A stretch of DNA of 64,000 nucleotides from Pegea sp. RAD2-039 (lineage: Eukaryota; Chordata; Thaliacea; Salpida; Salpidae), in assembly GCA_034620365.1 (NCBI GenBank), contig JAQGEQ010000204.1, positions 558,001 through 622,000 on the forward strand, read 5' to 3'. Of this stretch, positions 31,923 to 46,400 are shown piece after piece. Each line of letters opens with the position of its first letter. Position 1 is the first letter of the stretch. The notes beneath the pieces were generated by a model. It did not search any database and was not told the DNA's origin. It worked only from the letters and a program-made list of their open reading frames with translations. The translations under genes were made by a program, and so were the position numbers.

Positions 31923-32693
31923 TTATTGACATAACATCAACGTACAATTGGTTGGTTTAGGGCGAGGCTGATGCCAATACTTGAAGCCTTGTCTAGCACG
32001 ATCGTTAAAAGGATTTCCATATTTCTTCATATTTTTGATCTCTCGTGATCTTTCTAGATTTCTAAAATTTCAATTGATAATTTAAAAAAGTTAAAAAGAA
32101 ATCTTCAAATTACGAATATACATTCGTTAATCTGTGTTTCAACCTTTGACTGAATTTGAGTAAACGAATATGTTGGTTTTTATTAAATAATTTTGAAAAT
32201 AAACATAAAATGTCAGATTGTATTTGAGTTTTTGAAAAGTATTCAAGCTAGAAAATAATCTAAATATAATTCTCAAACTTTAAATACTTAAGCCGTGACA
32301 GTTAGAAGTTTTTTGAACTAACCTAGATTCGTTAATTTCTTCAACTTCTTCTAACCTATTGTCAACGGATTTAGCTGCAAGTTTCAACTGCAGAATATCA
32401 TCGGCTTTATCTGCTCAAAATTAACTTCAATTAAAACAGATTATATTTCCAGACATTGATAAATATATCAAAAGATATTTTGACCATTACTATTCGATGA
32501 TTGAGGTAGATATACAACATAAGGTTGAACTCTGTTCTTCATTATGCTCCAATGATCTGTTTGACCTTGAATCATTGCTGCTGGTTCGTTTTTAGACCAT
32601 CTTGTTGATCTAAATTAGATAGCAAATCAGAAAGCTATTAACAATCAACTCGTACTGATCTCACACTTTAGCACCGCTGACATAAGTAGACAT
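31923..32693 (-). CDS. Hypothetical 124-residue protein, four exons
   Basis: I do not recognise this protein. Proposed exons in transcription order: 32693-32665, 32609-32491, 32410-32323, 32061-31923. Splice sites are GT-AG, phases agree and the product is 124 residues. The exon 2 donor could instead lie six bases further on, adding two residues. The product is soluble, with no signal peptide or membrane segment. It begins MSTYVSGAK. A central charged region (KADDILQLK, then a Glu-rich run LEEVEEINE) looks helical and may form a coiled coil. The C-terminal part is basic and aromatic (KYGNPFNDRARQGF, YWHQPRP). Small proteins of this kind are often cytoskeletal or ciliary, but nothing here proves it. 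The start is supported by an acceptor-like TTTTGCAG 20 bases upstream. Existence is supported by phase and a well-placed poly(A) signal. Confidence 0.55.
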
Positions 32694-33021
32694 CTTTGGA
32701 ATTAATCGCTGAGCTGCAAAACTTAACTTTGAACTTGAGAAGTGTTGACTTTAACTTCCAAGTCACGTGCCATGTTTTGTAAGCACCTAATTGTGCGATC
32801 ACGTGACTGCTTGTTTTGTATCAAACCATTAGTGTGGTTACATCACGTCCTTGTGACATCACTTCTTCGCGAATGAGCAACAAATTATATGAAAGAGAGA
32901 AACTTCTCGAAGCACTTACTTGTGAAAAGATATTTTCTTTTTACAATTTCAACTTTCAAATAAACACTTTTTATCAGAGATTTTCTTGAATTAAAAAATC
33001 AAAACTTCTAAAATATTTTCT
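32694..33021 (-). promoter_or_regulatory. Possible promoter of the 124-residue protein gene
   Basis: This gap between two tandem - strand genes is less AT-rich than its surroundings. It has two CACGTG boxes, at 32764-32769 and about 32800-32805, within about 115 bases of the start codon. A TGACGTCA lies just beyond, at 33078-33085. Promoter function is inferred from position and motif content only. Confidence 0.3.
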
Positions 33022-33027
33022 TTTATT
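33022..33027 (-). terminator. Candidate poly(A) signal of the TMEM26-like gene
   Basis: AATAAA reads on the - strand about 180 bases downstream of the stop codon at 33205. Confidence 0.45.
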
Positions 33028-33204
33028 CAAATGTGAAAATCTCAACTTTTGTACATTTGCACATTACTAGCCAACAATGACGTCACAAGTAGCAGCAGAT
33101 GCGTCATACTCGCTCGCGAAAAAGATCGACAGTGCCACCTGGAGGCCACTTTAACAAGATTTTACAATTCTAAAGACATCTAAAGAGAAATACCCGGACG
33201 CAGT

Positions 33205-35645
<2,441 letters not shown>

Positions 35646-38400
35646 TATTTAACGTTGATTACAAATTAGAAAAAGATGTCCGTTAGATTTAAATAAAGAC
35701 CCCAAAGTGTTTGCCCAAACCGTATCCTTTAAAGTAATTTCTAATTAACAAAATAAATCATAAAATTAAAAATTGAGAACGACCTGAAATATATTTTTGT
35801 ATGAATTTAATGTAAAATTATAATTACTAAAAAATTTCAACTCGTAAGAAAGTACAAAAAACTAAAAGTTACAACTCATCAATTTGTTTACATCTATCAT
35901 TAAATTTCAACTTCTTTTTTAATTTAACTAAAACTCTTGGCACCAAATTTTCAAACTATCTTCTAATCAATTTAAAAGTTGATGAAAATCAGCAAATAGG
36001 AAAGTTGTTTAGTTCCTTTTTTCCGAACTAACATACAATTTGTGTGCTTTTTTTGAGGCTCGATATTTGTAAAATCTCGATGACGCTTTTACTGAACTTG
36101 TTACAAGTAACTTTTTTTAACTAAAAAAAATCTTTTTCACTCACTGGTCTTATAAATTATTTAAAAGAGAATAAATATGAATGTTTTTTCTTACAAGTAA
36201 CTTCTACAGATTTTACACTCCATCACTTTTTTCGTTTTATAAAGCTATAAATGCTCATAACAAGTAAAGTTTAATTCATGTTACTTCTCTGAAAAGTTTT
36301 GATATAAAAGTAATAAATACTAAGTTGTAAATTGGAGCTAAAACCATTTCTATTTTTATACCTGGTGATATATCCTTACACGATTGACATTTAAAAATTT
36401 TTAATTTTTGCTAGTTTCAAATCTTAATGCAATTTAATAAAAGAATTTATGAAACTGATATTCGGATAAAAATAAAACATTATTAAAGTTTCTGGTTTCA
36501 TTTTTTTATAATTTTTCCCAAAGCCTTTTTGATAATTATATCAATTGAAAATAACATTTCTAGACTTCAACATAAGATTTAAAAAAAAAGTATTTGTTCA
36601 AAATCTTTTGAGTATAATTTTTGGTTTGTTGGATAAAAAGCTTCATTTTTTCGTTTTTAAAACAATACACCGAAAAAATTCCAAATAACTTTAGCTTGAT
36701 TCATCAATACCTTTTAATAACGTTCATTATCAAATTCACTGATTTATGGGGTAAACATAAATATATTATAAAAGTAAAAAAAAAAGACATAATCAATATT
36801 TGATTATAAAAAGTTCGTTATTTTTAGTTCTGAAAACGTTACAATGTCTAACATGGAAGTCCTTATTTGGTATTTATTTTTGAAGTAGTTTTTCCAAATG
36901 AAAAAAATATGTTTTTTTTGAAGCTCTTCACAATTTTTCCAAAATTATTTTATGTTTTGTTTCTAAATTAATCTCTATCTTGTATATCTTGAAGCACTTT
37001 TATTATAAGTTTTGATACAGGCTTTTACAGTTTTTATCAAATAGTTTTTGCTGCTTGAAATTATTTATTGTAAAAAGTAATCATAACAATCCTAAACCTT
37101 ACAAAGTTCACCTTGAGTATTTATTTCATTGTTTTTTAGTTGGTTTTCAATCTAGTTCATAAATCTTTTAATGTTGGGCTGCTTTAGCTCATTCAAATAT
37201 TGTATAGCAATTGAGTTGACAGTTTTTTATACAAAATGTTCTTTATTAATGTGAGTGGTTTGTTTAATAAAAATGCATTTATTAACTTATATGTTTATCT
37301 TTTTTATCATTATGGTTTTGAATTCTTTGAATTTATTTTCTTTTTTTTACCTTATTACCTTTTATGAGATGTCATTTAAAGTTGAATTATTTATAAAAAC
37401 CACATAGAATTCATAAAATGAAAATTTAGCTGAAAAATTAATTTACAGCTTTTCTTTAATTTGTTAATAGATTATAAATAGACTAATGATCAGTTTATTT
37501 TCTAAAACTTTGTTTAACAAACGCCTGAAATATTAAAAAAATCTTTATATAATCATCTTATATGATAATTGTAAGAAATATTTTAGAGCGTATTGAAAAC
37601 AATTGATTTATTATTTGCTGATACATGAGTGTAATCATTAGTTGTGTTTAGGATAAAGGTATCGATGATGTAAAGGTCTGATGCATTAAATCCTTTTTTT
37701 CTTTCTGATAAGTTGATTTGCAGTTTTATAACTTCAACTAAAGAAATTTATTTTGTACTTCTGAGATAATATTTTAAAGATTTGTCTAAACAGGGTTCTA
37801 GTAGAGCTGTAAAAACCATTGATAATAAATATTTGTAATAATCTGCGTGAGCTTTTACCTTGTAGTCCATTAATTTATTCAAAAGTTAAAATTTTTTAGA
37901 AGCATTGCTTTCTATTATTAATATTTCCTTAACTTCATTCATTTACTATTTACATGTAATTATTTCAGCCGCTAAGAGTCGCTGTTGAGTTTTTGTTTTT
38001 TTCCAGAAGTTATCGTGTAAAGATGACAAATAATTTAATGTTATTTACAAATCATGTTTTTGATTATCTCTAGAGCATTTCATACAAATTATTAACAAAA
38101 AAAAACTTTTGATCTTTTATAGTTTTTCAATCTTAATGAGCATTTTTCAGTTTGATCTCTTTCAGCAAGTTAATCATTTATTATTTCAGTAACTTGTTAT
38201 TTACACATACAACTGCTGAAACTTCTGATAAAAATATTGTTCAAACAATATCCTTTTTAAATAACAGATTTATCAAAATAAAATATTTTAATCGTTCTGT
38301 TGATTTAAAAAAATCAAATTAATGGTTTCAAATTAACATTTTATAAGGAATTCACAAAAAACATTGACCCTACACCTATTGTGTTTACAATGAGCATATA
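35646..38400. other. AT-rich intergenic DNA, no gene seen
   Basis: This is the upstream flank of the TMEM26-like gene on the - strand. It consists of AT-rich, T-rich DNA without splice-bounded coding segments, RNA genes or larger repeats that I can recognise. Confidence 0.55.
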
Positions 38401-39620
38401 ATAGAGGGCTCTTGACGTAATAGCGAGAATGGTCGTTGACATAAATGGCCCAAAGTTTACAAAGTAAATTCTTTAATGAAATAACGCAGCAATTTGAACA
38501 AAAACTTTTCTATCGTACTGTTGACTGTCTGCAACGTATATTGCTTTTCATATTTTTGGGGATAAAAAAGTTTTTATTCGATAATTGTTACTCAGATCGA
38601 GATAGTTTTTATTTCGAGTTTTAAGATGAAGTTTCAAGTTTTGTCGGTTTAACTGATCTGATTACACGATTGCGTCATCCGGTTTCCCGATCAAAGCCGA
38701 AGTCTTGTTTTTTCTAAATATGGTTTATTTCAAACGAAAAGTTATTTCGAAAATTTCCGAGGAAGCACTTTTTAGCAACGATCGATCAATCTTTGAGAAG
38801 TAATGACGTCATGTAAACAAATGACGTAGAAGCTTTGCCATGGTTGACTGATGACGAGTTTAGTTTCGAGTTGATCGGAAGCGATTCGCAACGAGAATCA
38901 GGCCAATATCTTCTCCTCATAACCTCATTTTTGCGTAAAAAGATTAAATAATACGCCACCTAGTGATGGAATGTTTATCAGAAGCGTAATTATTCACATG
39001 ACTGAGTTCGAATGATGACGTCATCACTTTTTGTTAGGTTGGGCCGTTTTTATTGGCTCTGAGTTTCTATTTCGATCAGAAACGCGGAGTTTCCCTTCAT
39101 CTTAACCACTTCAGGGCACACACTGGTCACTTAAAAGCAACCAGCTACCATCAGTCTCAAACTTAACTGAAATCAATCATGCGTATCGTTACTTCTACTT
39201 GCGGGGATTCCCTTATACGTCATCACTGTAAAATCAATTGTAGTTTCATTGGCCCTTTCATAAAAGGTCACACGAACCGAGCTGTAGAATGGTCACATGA
39301 ATTGATGAAAACTCATTATGTCAAAACTCTGAGAAAAACTCCGGGCATGCAAAAGCGCGATCTTTCAATGACCTCTTGAGTGACGTGAAAGATGACGTCA
39401 TGGATTGTTAATGGAAATCGAAATCTGGACAATGTTTGCTTCAGTATCTTGATAAAAATATTTCTTTTCAAATTTCCCCAACACTGAAAACTGTGACGTC
39501 ATCAAGCCGTGATTTCAAAATTTAATCAAAAGTAATTCTGATTGAAATCTATTTCCGGTAATTTATGATGAAGTCATTTAATCACATGACGTCACCAACT
39601 GGATTCAATTTGATTCTTGA
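38400..39620 (+). promoter_or_regulatory. GC-richer island with five TGACGTCA sites, upstream of the Eph gene
   Basis: Composition changes sharply here from the AT-rich flanks. TGACGTCA occurs at 38804-38811, 39016-39023, 39393-39400, 39494-39501 and 39587-39594. A 66-codon frame from ATG 39179 has no recognisable family. The island lies about 1-2 kb upstream of the Eph start codon, so it may hold its promoter or a 5' non-coding exon. An independent short gene is not excluded. Confidence 0.35.
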
Positions 39621-40483
39621 ATTTTTGTTTCATTTGTTGTGAATTTTTTATTGACAATCTCAAATAAGAGATGAATATGAAAAGAAGCTTTTAACCAAAT
39701 TCTTTCGGATCTTCTAAAACTCACAAAAATTTGTTTTTTTAAACAAGATTTTCTTTTTTTTTAACTCGTTTTTTCAACAATCATAATAAACAAATTTTAT
39801 CAAAAACTTTTGAAATGATAAAAATTAGGGAAAAGATTTTTTCTATTTAGTTTTCAAAAGTTAGTTTTTTGTCAACATCATCTGAATATCAATTTAATGA
39901 TGGCAAACATTTCAGTCAACTTTTGCATTTGTTAGCCTGGTGCAGACCAGCCTCACTTTTCTCTTTCAAATCTCTCCTTTTTACTGCCGTTTAACTTGCT
40001 CGGTACCGTGTTTTATTCTGCTTATTTTTATTCTTGATAAGGTTTAGATTTTTTTAAGATTTTTTAAGATATTTTCTTTACGTTTTAAACATTTTAAGCA
40101 ATTTTTTTTTAATTTTAGATCAGTTTTAATAACAAACTCTGTTTTATTACTCTTATGTTTGTTAATTGGGCAGCTTTTTAGTTCTTCCTTATAAGTGGTT
40201 TCATGCGTTTACAATACAGACAATAGCTATCAACTTTTACCAGATAGTCGAGTTTTTCCAAGTCGTTTGCTTGATATTACTCTTACGATGTTTGTTGCTT
40301 AAACCTGACCTAATCTATTTAATTAATAAAAAAGTTTTTCACAACCAGTTTTTTAGCCTGTAGATTAGATTCAGATAACGATACCCTCAGGCACTAAGCC
40401 CTTAGTTGTAACTTTGTTTTATTTCAATCAATTTCTTTTGCAGGCTACATTAAAATCGTCTTGTACTGTTAACGTTATTTTTT

Positions 40484-43400
40484 ATGAAGTTGCTGATTTA
40501 CAAACATTTATTTATAATGAAGAAAAACCATTTCATTGTCTTTTTGATTGTGCTGATGGCTGGAAATACAATAAAAGCATATACAGGTGAACTTAATTTG
40601 CATAATTTGTTTTCTCAAGTATGTTTGAATACTTTATAGAATAGCTGTTTAGATTAGTTGGTAAATTTTTCTTTAATTTAATCGCTTATTTCTTGCTATT
40701 TATCATTATTCCGTTGGAAGAATAGATATGCTCTATTACATTGTGATTTCATTGTTTTCAAATCTTTTTATCTTGCTTTTATTCTTAATAAAAGAAAATA
40801 TTTTTGAATTCTTTAGCTTTTTATTATTTAATATTATCACAATTTTAAAGGTTTATTAAACACTGGAATAATTAAGTGGTTTAAAATAATATTTTTATTT
40901 TTTTATTACTCAAACTCTCTTGTATTTTTCATAAATAAAAAAAATCTTAAAAATTTTGATTTTTTTATTGTGTAATGCTGAATAAATTTCAGTAGTTAAA
41001 AAATTACATTAAATTTCTATCAAAAAATTAATAATTTAATTTTAAATCTCTTTTCACCCACAAAAAACTCGATTTCAAACTCCTGTTTTCTACCACACGC
41101 TGATTGAGTTACAGTTTTTTATTTTGTTATTTTTCAAGAAAATTTCATAGAAATGTTTTTAAGCATCTTCAACTATTTGCAACTTTTGTTTTTTAACCCA
41201 ATATATATTTTTTTTTATATTTGTTTTATATTCTACATTCGTTGTTCGGAAACCATTTAACTTTCAACATAATAATCACTATTTGTTTAATTTTCGTAAA
41301 ACGATTAACTGTAAATTTGCTTTTTAACAAATGTTACATGAACTGAACACACCCGAAACCTGAATTCAACATTTAATCATACCAATTGTATTTTATTAAC
41401 GAACATTTTTTACTAACTTATTGATTAAGCCTGATCTGTAAATCGACTGGTTCACCCGATAGTAACTGGTACGTGGAAGCTATTAATTATTAAAAATAGT
41501 TGTACATTACGAATTATTATATTATTTCTTATCACAAGTAGTTTATCTGCTTTAAAATACCAGCAGCGACTTTTTAATTGAATGAGTGCTAAAGTGTTTC
41601 GAGTTATGTCAAAACTTTTCAAACAAAACCTAAAATCACGTGACCCACGAGTGTTTTCAAGTCACATTTTAAAAATAACTTCACCCTAAATTTTAATAAA
41701 ATAATTCACTTACATTGTACTACCCAACTGACATATCCAATTTAATAATTAAAACTATTTTTGCAAAAGCTCATTTCTTTATTAAAATTCAGTTTTTGTT
41801 AGAAACCTGAAAATGATTTTCTAACTTCAAATATTTGTAGAAATTTTGTATTGGACGAAGAATTACACTAGCGATTTACAGTGGACCAAACATTCAGATA
41901 ATCCTCAGGTTAGATACTTTTATCTGATAAGTTGATTTCAGCTTCTGAATTCCAAAGTTACTGATAACATTTTTCTAATCGCTTTAATCATTTGCTAACT
42001 AATTAAAGGTAAATTACCAATAACATTGGTTTAGAAAATGTGAATAATTCGAGTTTGTGACGAAAATCTGGTTGAGTGAACTTAGCACTTTATCAAATTC
42101 CAAAACCAAACCTTAATCCTGAAAAAAACTTCTAACTTTTAAGATGATATCTTATATTGTACAGTGAAGGCTACTTAGGTTAGAATTGCTTTTAGCAGCA
42201 CGCTATGAAACAACTATCTTGATGGTATTGTGTCTGCTTTTCACAAGAAATATTATGTTTTTACATATCAACTAGTTTTTTATTTCAACAAACTAAATTT
42301 AGTTTTAAACTTTTAGATACATTATTTTTATTTTCTCTATTTTTGGGTAAAATGAAAATTTTGTTTAAAAAATGAAGAAATTGATAAGTTTATTTTTATA
42401 ATCTTGACTTCTAATCTTCGGCGTATAATATATTAGTAGATATTCAACTGATTTTATCTTTTATTTTTCCTTTTTTTATTTAATCTTTTCAGACTTACTT
42501 GTCACTAACAATAGAGGTTTTCACTTAATAATAAAAACTTTGAAACATTTGAAATATTTGAAAACTGATTTAAATCTGTGTGTTTTTAAGTCCTGAAAAA
42601 CTACAAAAGTGTCTGAGTTTAAATGTTGTCAGAACTTTTAACAAGGGAAATAAACCGCCTACAAAAAGCAGAATGTTACCCACATTTTTATCACTAGTAT
42701 TTAAAGAACAACGAAATACATGTTTGCTTAAAATGTCATATTTACTGAAGATGAACTTTTGATCTCTTCATGTAAATGCACAATAAAATGACAATTTGAA
42801 CAACTTTTGATCATCAAATAATAAAATACAAGCGAGCACAAATTGATCAACATCTTAACCAACTTAAAATGTTTAAGATAAAAAATACATGGAAAAATTT
42901 GATGACATCATTTGCGAATAAGAACACTGAATAAATACTTGAAAATTGTTGTTTAATAATGTCCTTTTATTGACATTTCAACGAAATAAATGTTGAATAG
43001 TTTTGAAAAGTAGACTTCAGGTAAACGGAACTTCATGGTTCAATGATCAGCAAATCCATATCTAAATATAATCTTTATTCAAACTTAACTAATTCATGGA
43101 ACAATTCTTTACAATAGTCGAAACTTATACAAAATTCTGTAAAAATAGGACAAAGCCAACGTAATTTAGTTAAATCATAATTATCTTCTCTTTCTGATAC
43201 TATATGATAAAGTTCTGATCGATCTCACTTTTTACTTTACAAAAATTATTAAAAAACTTGTCTGCCAAATGTTGTTCAAAAGAGAAGTAAAACTAGTTTC
43301 ATACTTTTGATGAAGTTTTTAATAATTCACTTAATTATTAATCAAGCTGGAAATGAAATATTTGCTGAAAAAATATATTTAAGTTGTTTTATACCAAATA

Positions 43401-46400
43401 ATTGATAGAAAGTGGCTTTAATATTTGATATTTTCTTTCAATATTTATTAGAATTGTTCTTGAAATTTATTTATATATTTCTTTCTTTTTTTATTTAATT
43501 ATGATTTATATAAGATGTTTTTTTAGAAAAATCAAATCATTAAACAAATGTAATTGATCACATTTCATATTTTTTTTCCATTTCTTTGAAACTGAAATTT
43601 TATCTTTGATTTTTTGAACTAAATTATTCTGAAGAAATGAAATTTTCCTTCAAATAATTCATTTAATTTGATGGTTTTTGAAGTTTAAAAAGTAATTTTT
43701 TGATAATGATATCATCTGTTATCATTTTCTTTTGAATGATAAAAAATGAGTTTTTTCTAAATCATGAAAACAAATAGAAACCAAAAGAAATTTTTGTGGC
43801 AAAGATTTATTAAAAAATTTTAATTTTATGTTTTACTTAAATATCAGAAATGTCAGAAAAAAAAAACTTAAAAAATAAAGCAGTTTGTTAGAGCAAGCTA
43901 AGAAAGCCATCTGTATCGTTTTTTCAACTCAGTTAGAAGTTGTTATTGCTGAGTTTTCTGTTCTTTTTGTGATTTTGCTTTTGTTATCCCTCATTTGACT
44001 TAATCTAACTCGTTCCACATGAGTGTGCACAGTATGAAGCAAGCCGGTTGCTTATCTTCACATGAACTGAGTCTTTGCCGAATTTCTTTTTCCTGTTGGC
44101 GTCACTGAATGTTTACTATCACTTCAATGCACAGAATGATTGCGCGGATTCTGTTGTAGTGTTGCTGTTTTCGTTTACACAAAATTATTTGCCGCTAAAT
44201 TATAATTCTACCATTTTATGCAGTACACATGGGAAGAAGTAAGTGGAAAAGATTGGGATGACAATGAGAACCAAGTAAGGACATATCAAGTGTGCAGGGA
44301 TGCCACCACTAATAAATCGACTGGTGACCGATGGATTCGATCTCCTTATATAGCTACCAAGTAAATTATTTCAAGAACATCTTTTTCAGAAGTTTTTTTT
44401 CTGTTGTTATTTTTGTTTGTTTCTTTTATTGTCTAAATAAACCTCGTGATTAATAATTCATCCCCAAAACATCTGCGCAGATTTTTCTGTCTCCTTTATT
44501 TGTTTACCTGAAATATTTCCGGTACTTTTATAACTGATTTGAAAAGACAAAATCTTCAACCAAATTAATTCAACAAATTATCAATTTCAGAGACGCCAAA
44601 ACAGTTTATCTCGATATCGAGTTTACTATCAGTAAATGTCCTGGATCAGAACTTCTTCCATGCTATCAGACTTTCAATATGTTCTACTACGAAGTCCCTG
44701 ATGAAGGAAGTGTATCTTCAACGTTCCCTCTTTGGGAAGGGAAAGCACCATACAAGAAAATTGACACAGTAGCAGCAAAATCCTTTGGAGGCATCAACAG
44801 AGAGACTTATCCGTTCTCGCTTGAGAAGTAAACCTTCTAATCTCTTTTTTGATCTTTTAATTCACTCCTTGAAGGGATTAATCTTAGTTGTGATGATCTT
44901 TTGTCTTGCTCTCAGAAGTAGTTGTGGTTCAAGATTAATTAAAGACTAATATTTGAAAGAGAGACTTCTTTATCGTAATCCTCATGCCGGCGGGGGATTA
45001 ATCTGACATTTGTATATATCTTTGTCATCTGTGATGAAAAAAACAGATTATTATTTTTTATTCATGTTGCAAATGAAAACTGATTTCTAAAATATTTCTT
45101 AGGTTTTACTTTCAGTTTTTTGTAATTACCTGAAAGAACTGGAATCCGACTCGACTTTTACTCACTCCTCTCCAATTACAAAGCTTAAATTCATGTTCTT
45201 GCAACTGTCATGTTTCACTTTTGTTGAAATTGGGCCAATTTGTTAAGCTGCCAAATTCGCCATGTTTGCTTAATTGATACAACTGTTTTTTTTTTGGTTG
45301 AGTGTGATGTAGCAACTGTGTGTTGATTAGATTTGATTATTAGATTTGTAGCTAAACAATAATCTAATCAAATAATGCAACTAACCAACTTGTTCTTGCT
45401 CAATTTGACATTTTCTTTATTTGCAGAGGGCGAAATGGTATTTACCTGGCAATTCAAGATGAAGGAGCTTGTATTTCTATTAACTCTGTCAAAGTTTACT
45501 TCTATTACTGCAAAGAAACTACCATAAAACTCACCAATTTTCCTAGAACGGTCTCCAAGAATGATTTAATCCAAGACATTTATGGAACTTGTGTAAATAA
45601 TGCAGAAATAGGGACCAAAAGTAAATTGTTTTATTAATAAAACTGACCTAAATACCACCTCTGATAGGACCAGTGTACCGATGCATGGACAAGGGTGAGT
45701 GGAGGATCTTCACCGGAAGTTGCCACTGTTTATCAGGTTTCCATGCTGACGGAGACACTTGTTTACGTAAGTGGCAAATATTTATTTTGTCTTCACTAAA
45801 CCTCATAAAACCACCAAAACTTCTCTATGAGTTGTTACTTAACGATGAGTTTTATTCTCGACAAGAAGAATTTTTTTCTCAGCAAACCGATCCTTGATCT
45901 GATTTTTATTAATTATTTTATATAAACAATTTATATATTTGTTTGTCAACAAGCACTTCCTCAAGTGACTGATAACAGAAGAAACTTTGTTCAACTTATT
46001 TTTGGGTCTTTCTTTTATACGTCATCGACTGTTTATATGACGTCAACACTAAGCTGACAGTATGCAACTGTTGTGAAGTCATCAAATTGAAAATAATCGA
46101 ACTTTTCGGTGAAATTTTGCGAAATATCTTGAAACTAGAATGATTTGAGTCTGGATGGGCATATGTTTTCAGACCTCCTCCAAAACTCTCACAGATTGTT
46201 GGACATTAAATACCCTTCCCCTCACCTAATTACTTTCATCATACTTTATTTTTATTGAGCTATCTTTTTCCAGGCTAGAAAAACTTCAATTTCGAAATAA
46301 AGCTGTTCAAGTTGGATATTTAGTTTGAATTTATAAAAACAAAATTGATTTTTTACTCTAAAAGTTGTAGGCTTGTTAGTTTTTGATTAGTTACACGTGA

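Noticed and set aside
39179..39379. 66-codon + strand frame starting with a true ATG
   Set aside because: No domain, no splice context and no conserved motif. It lies in a GC-richer island where short frames are more likely by chance. Mentioned only within the island entry.
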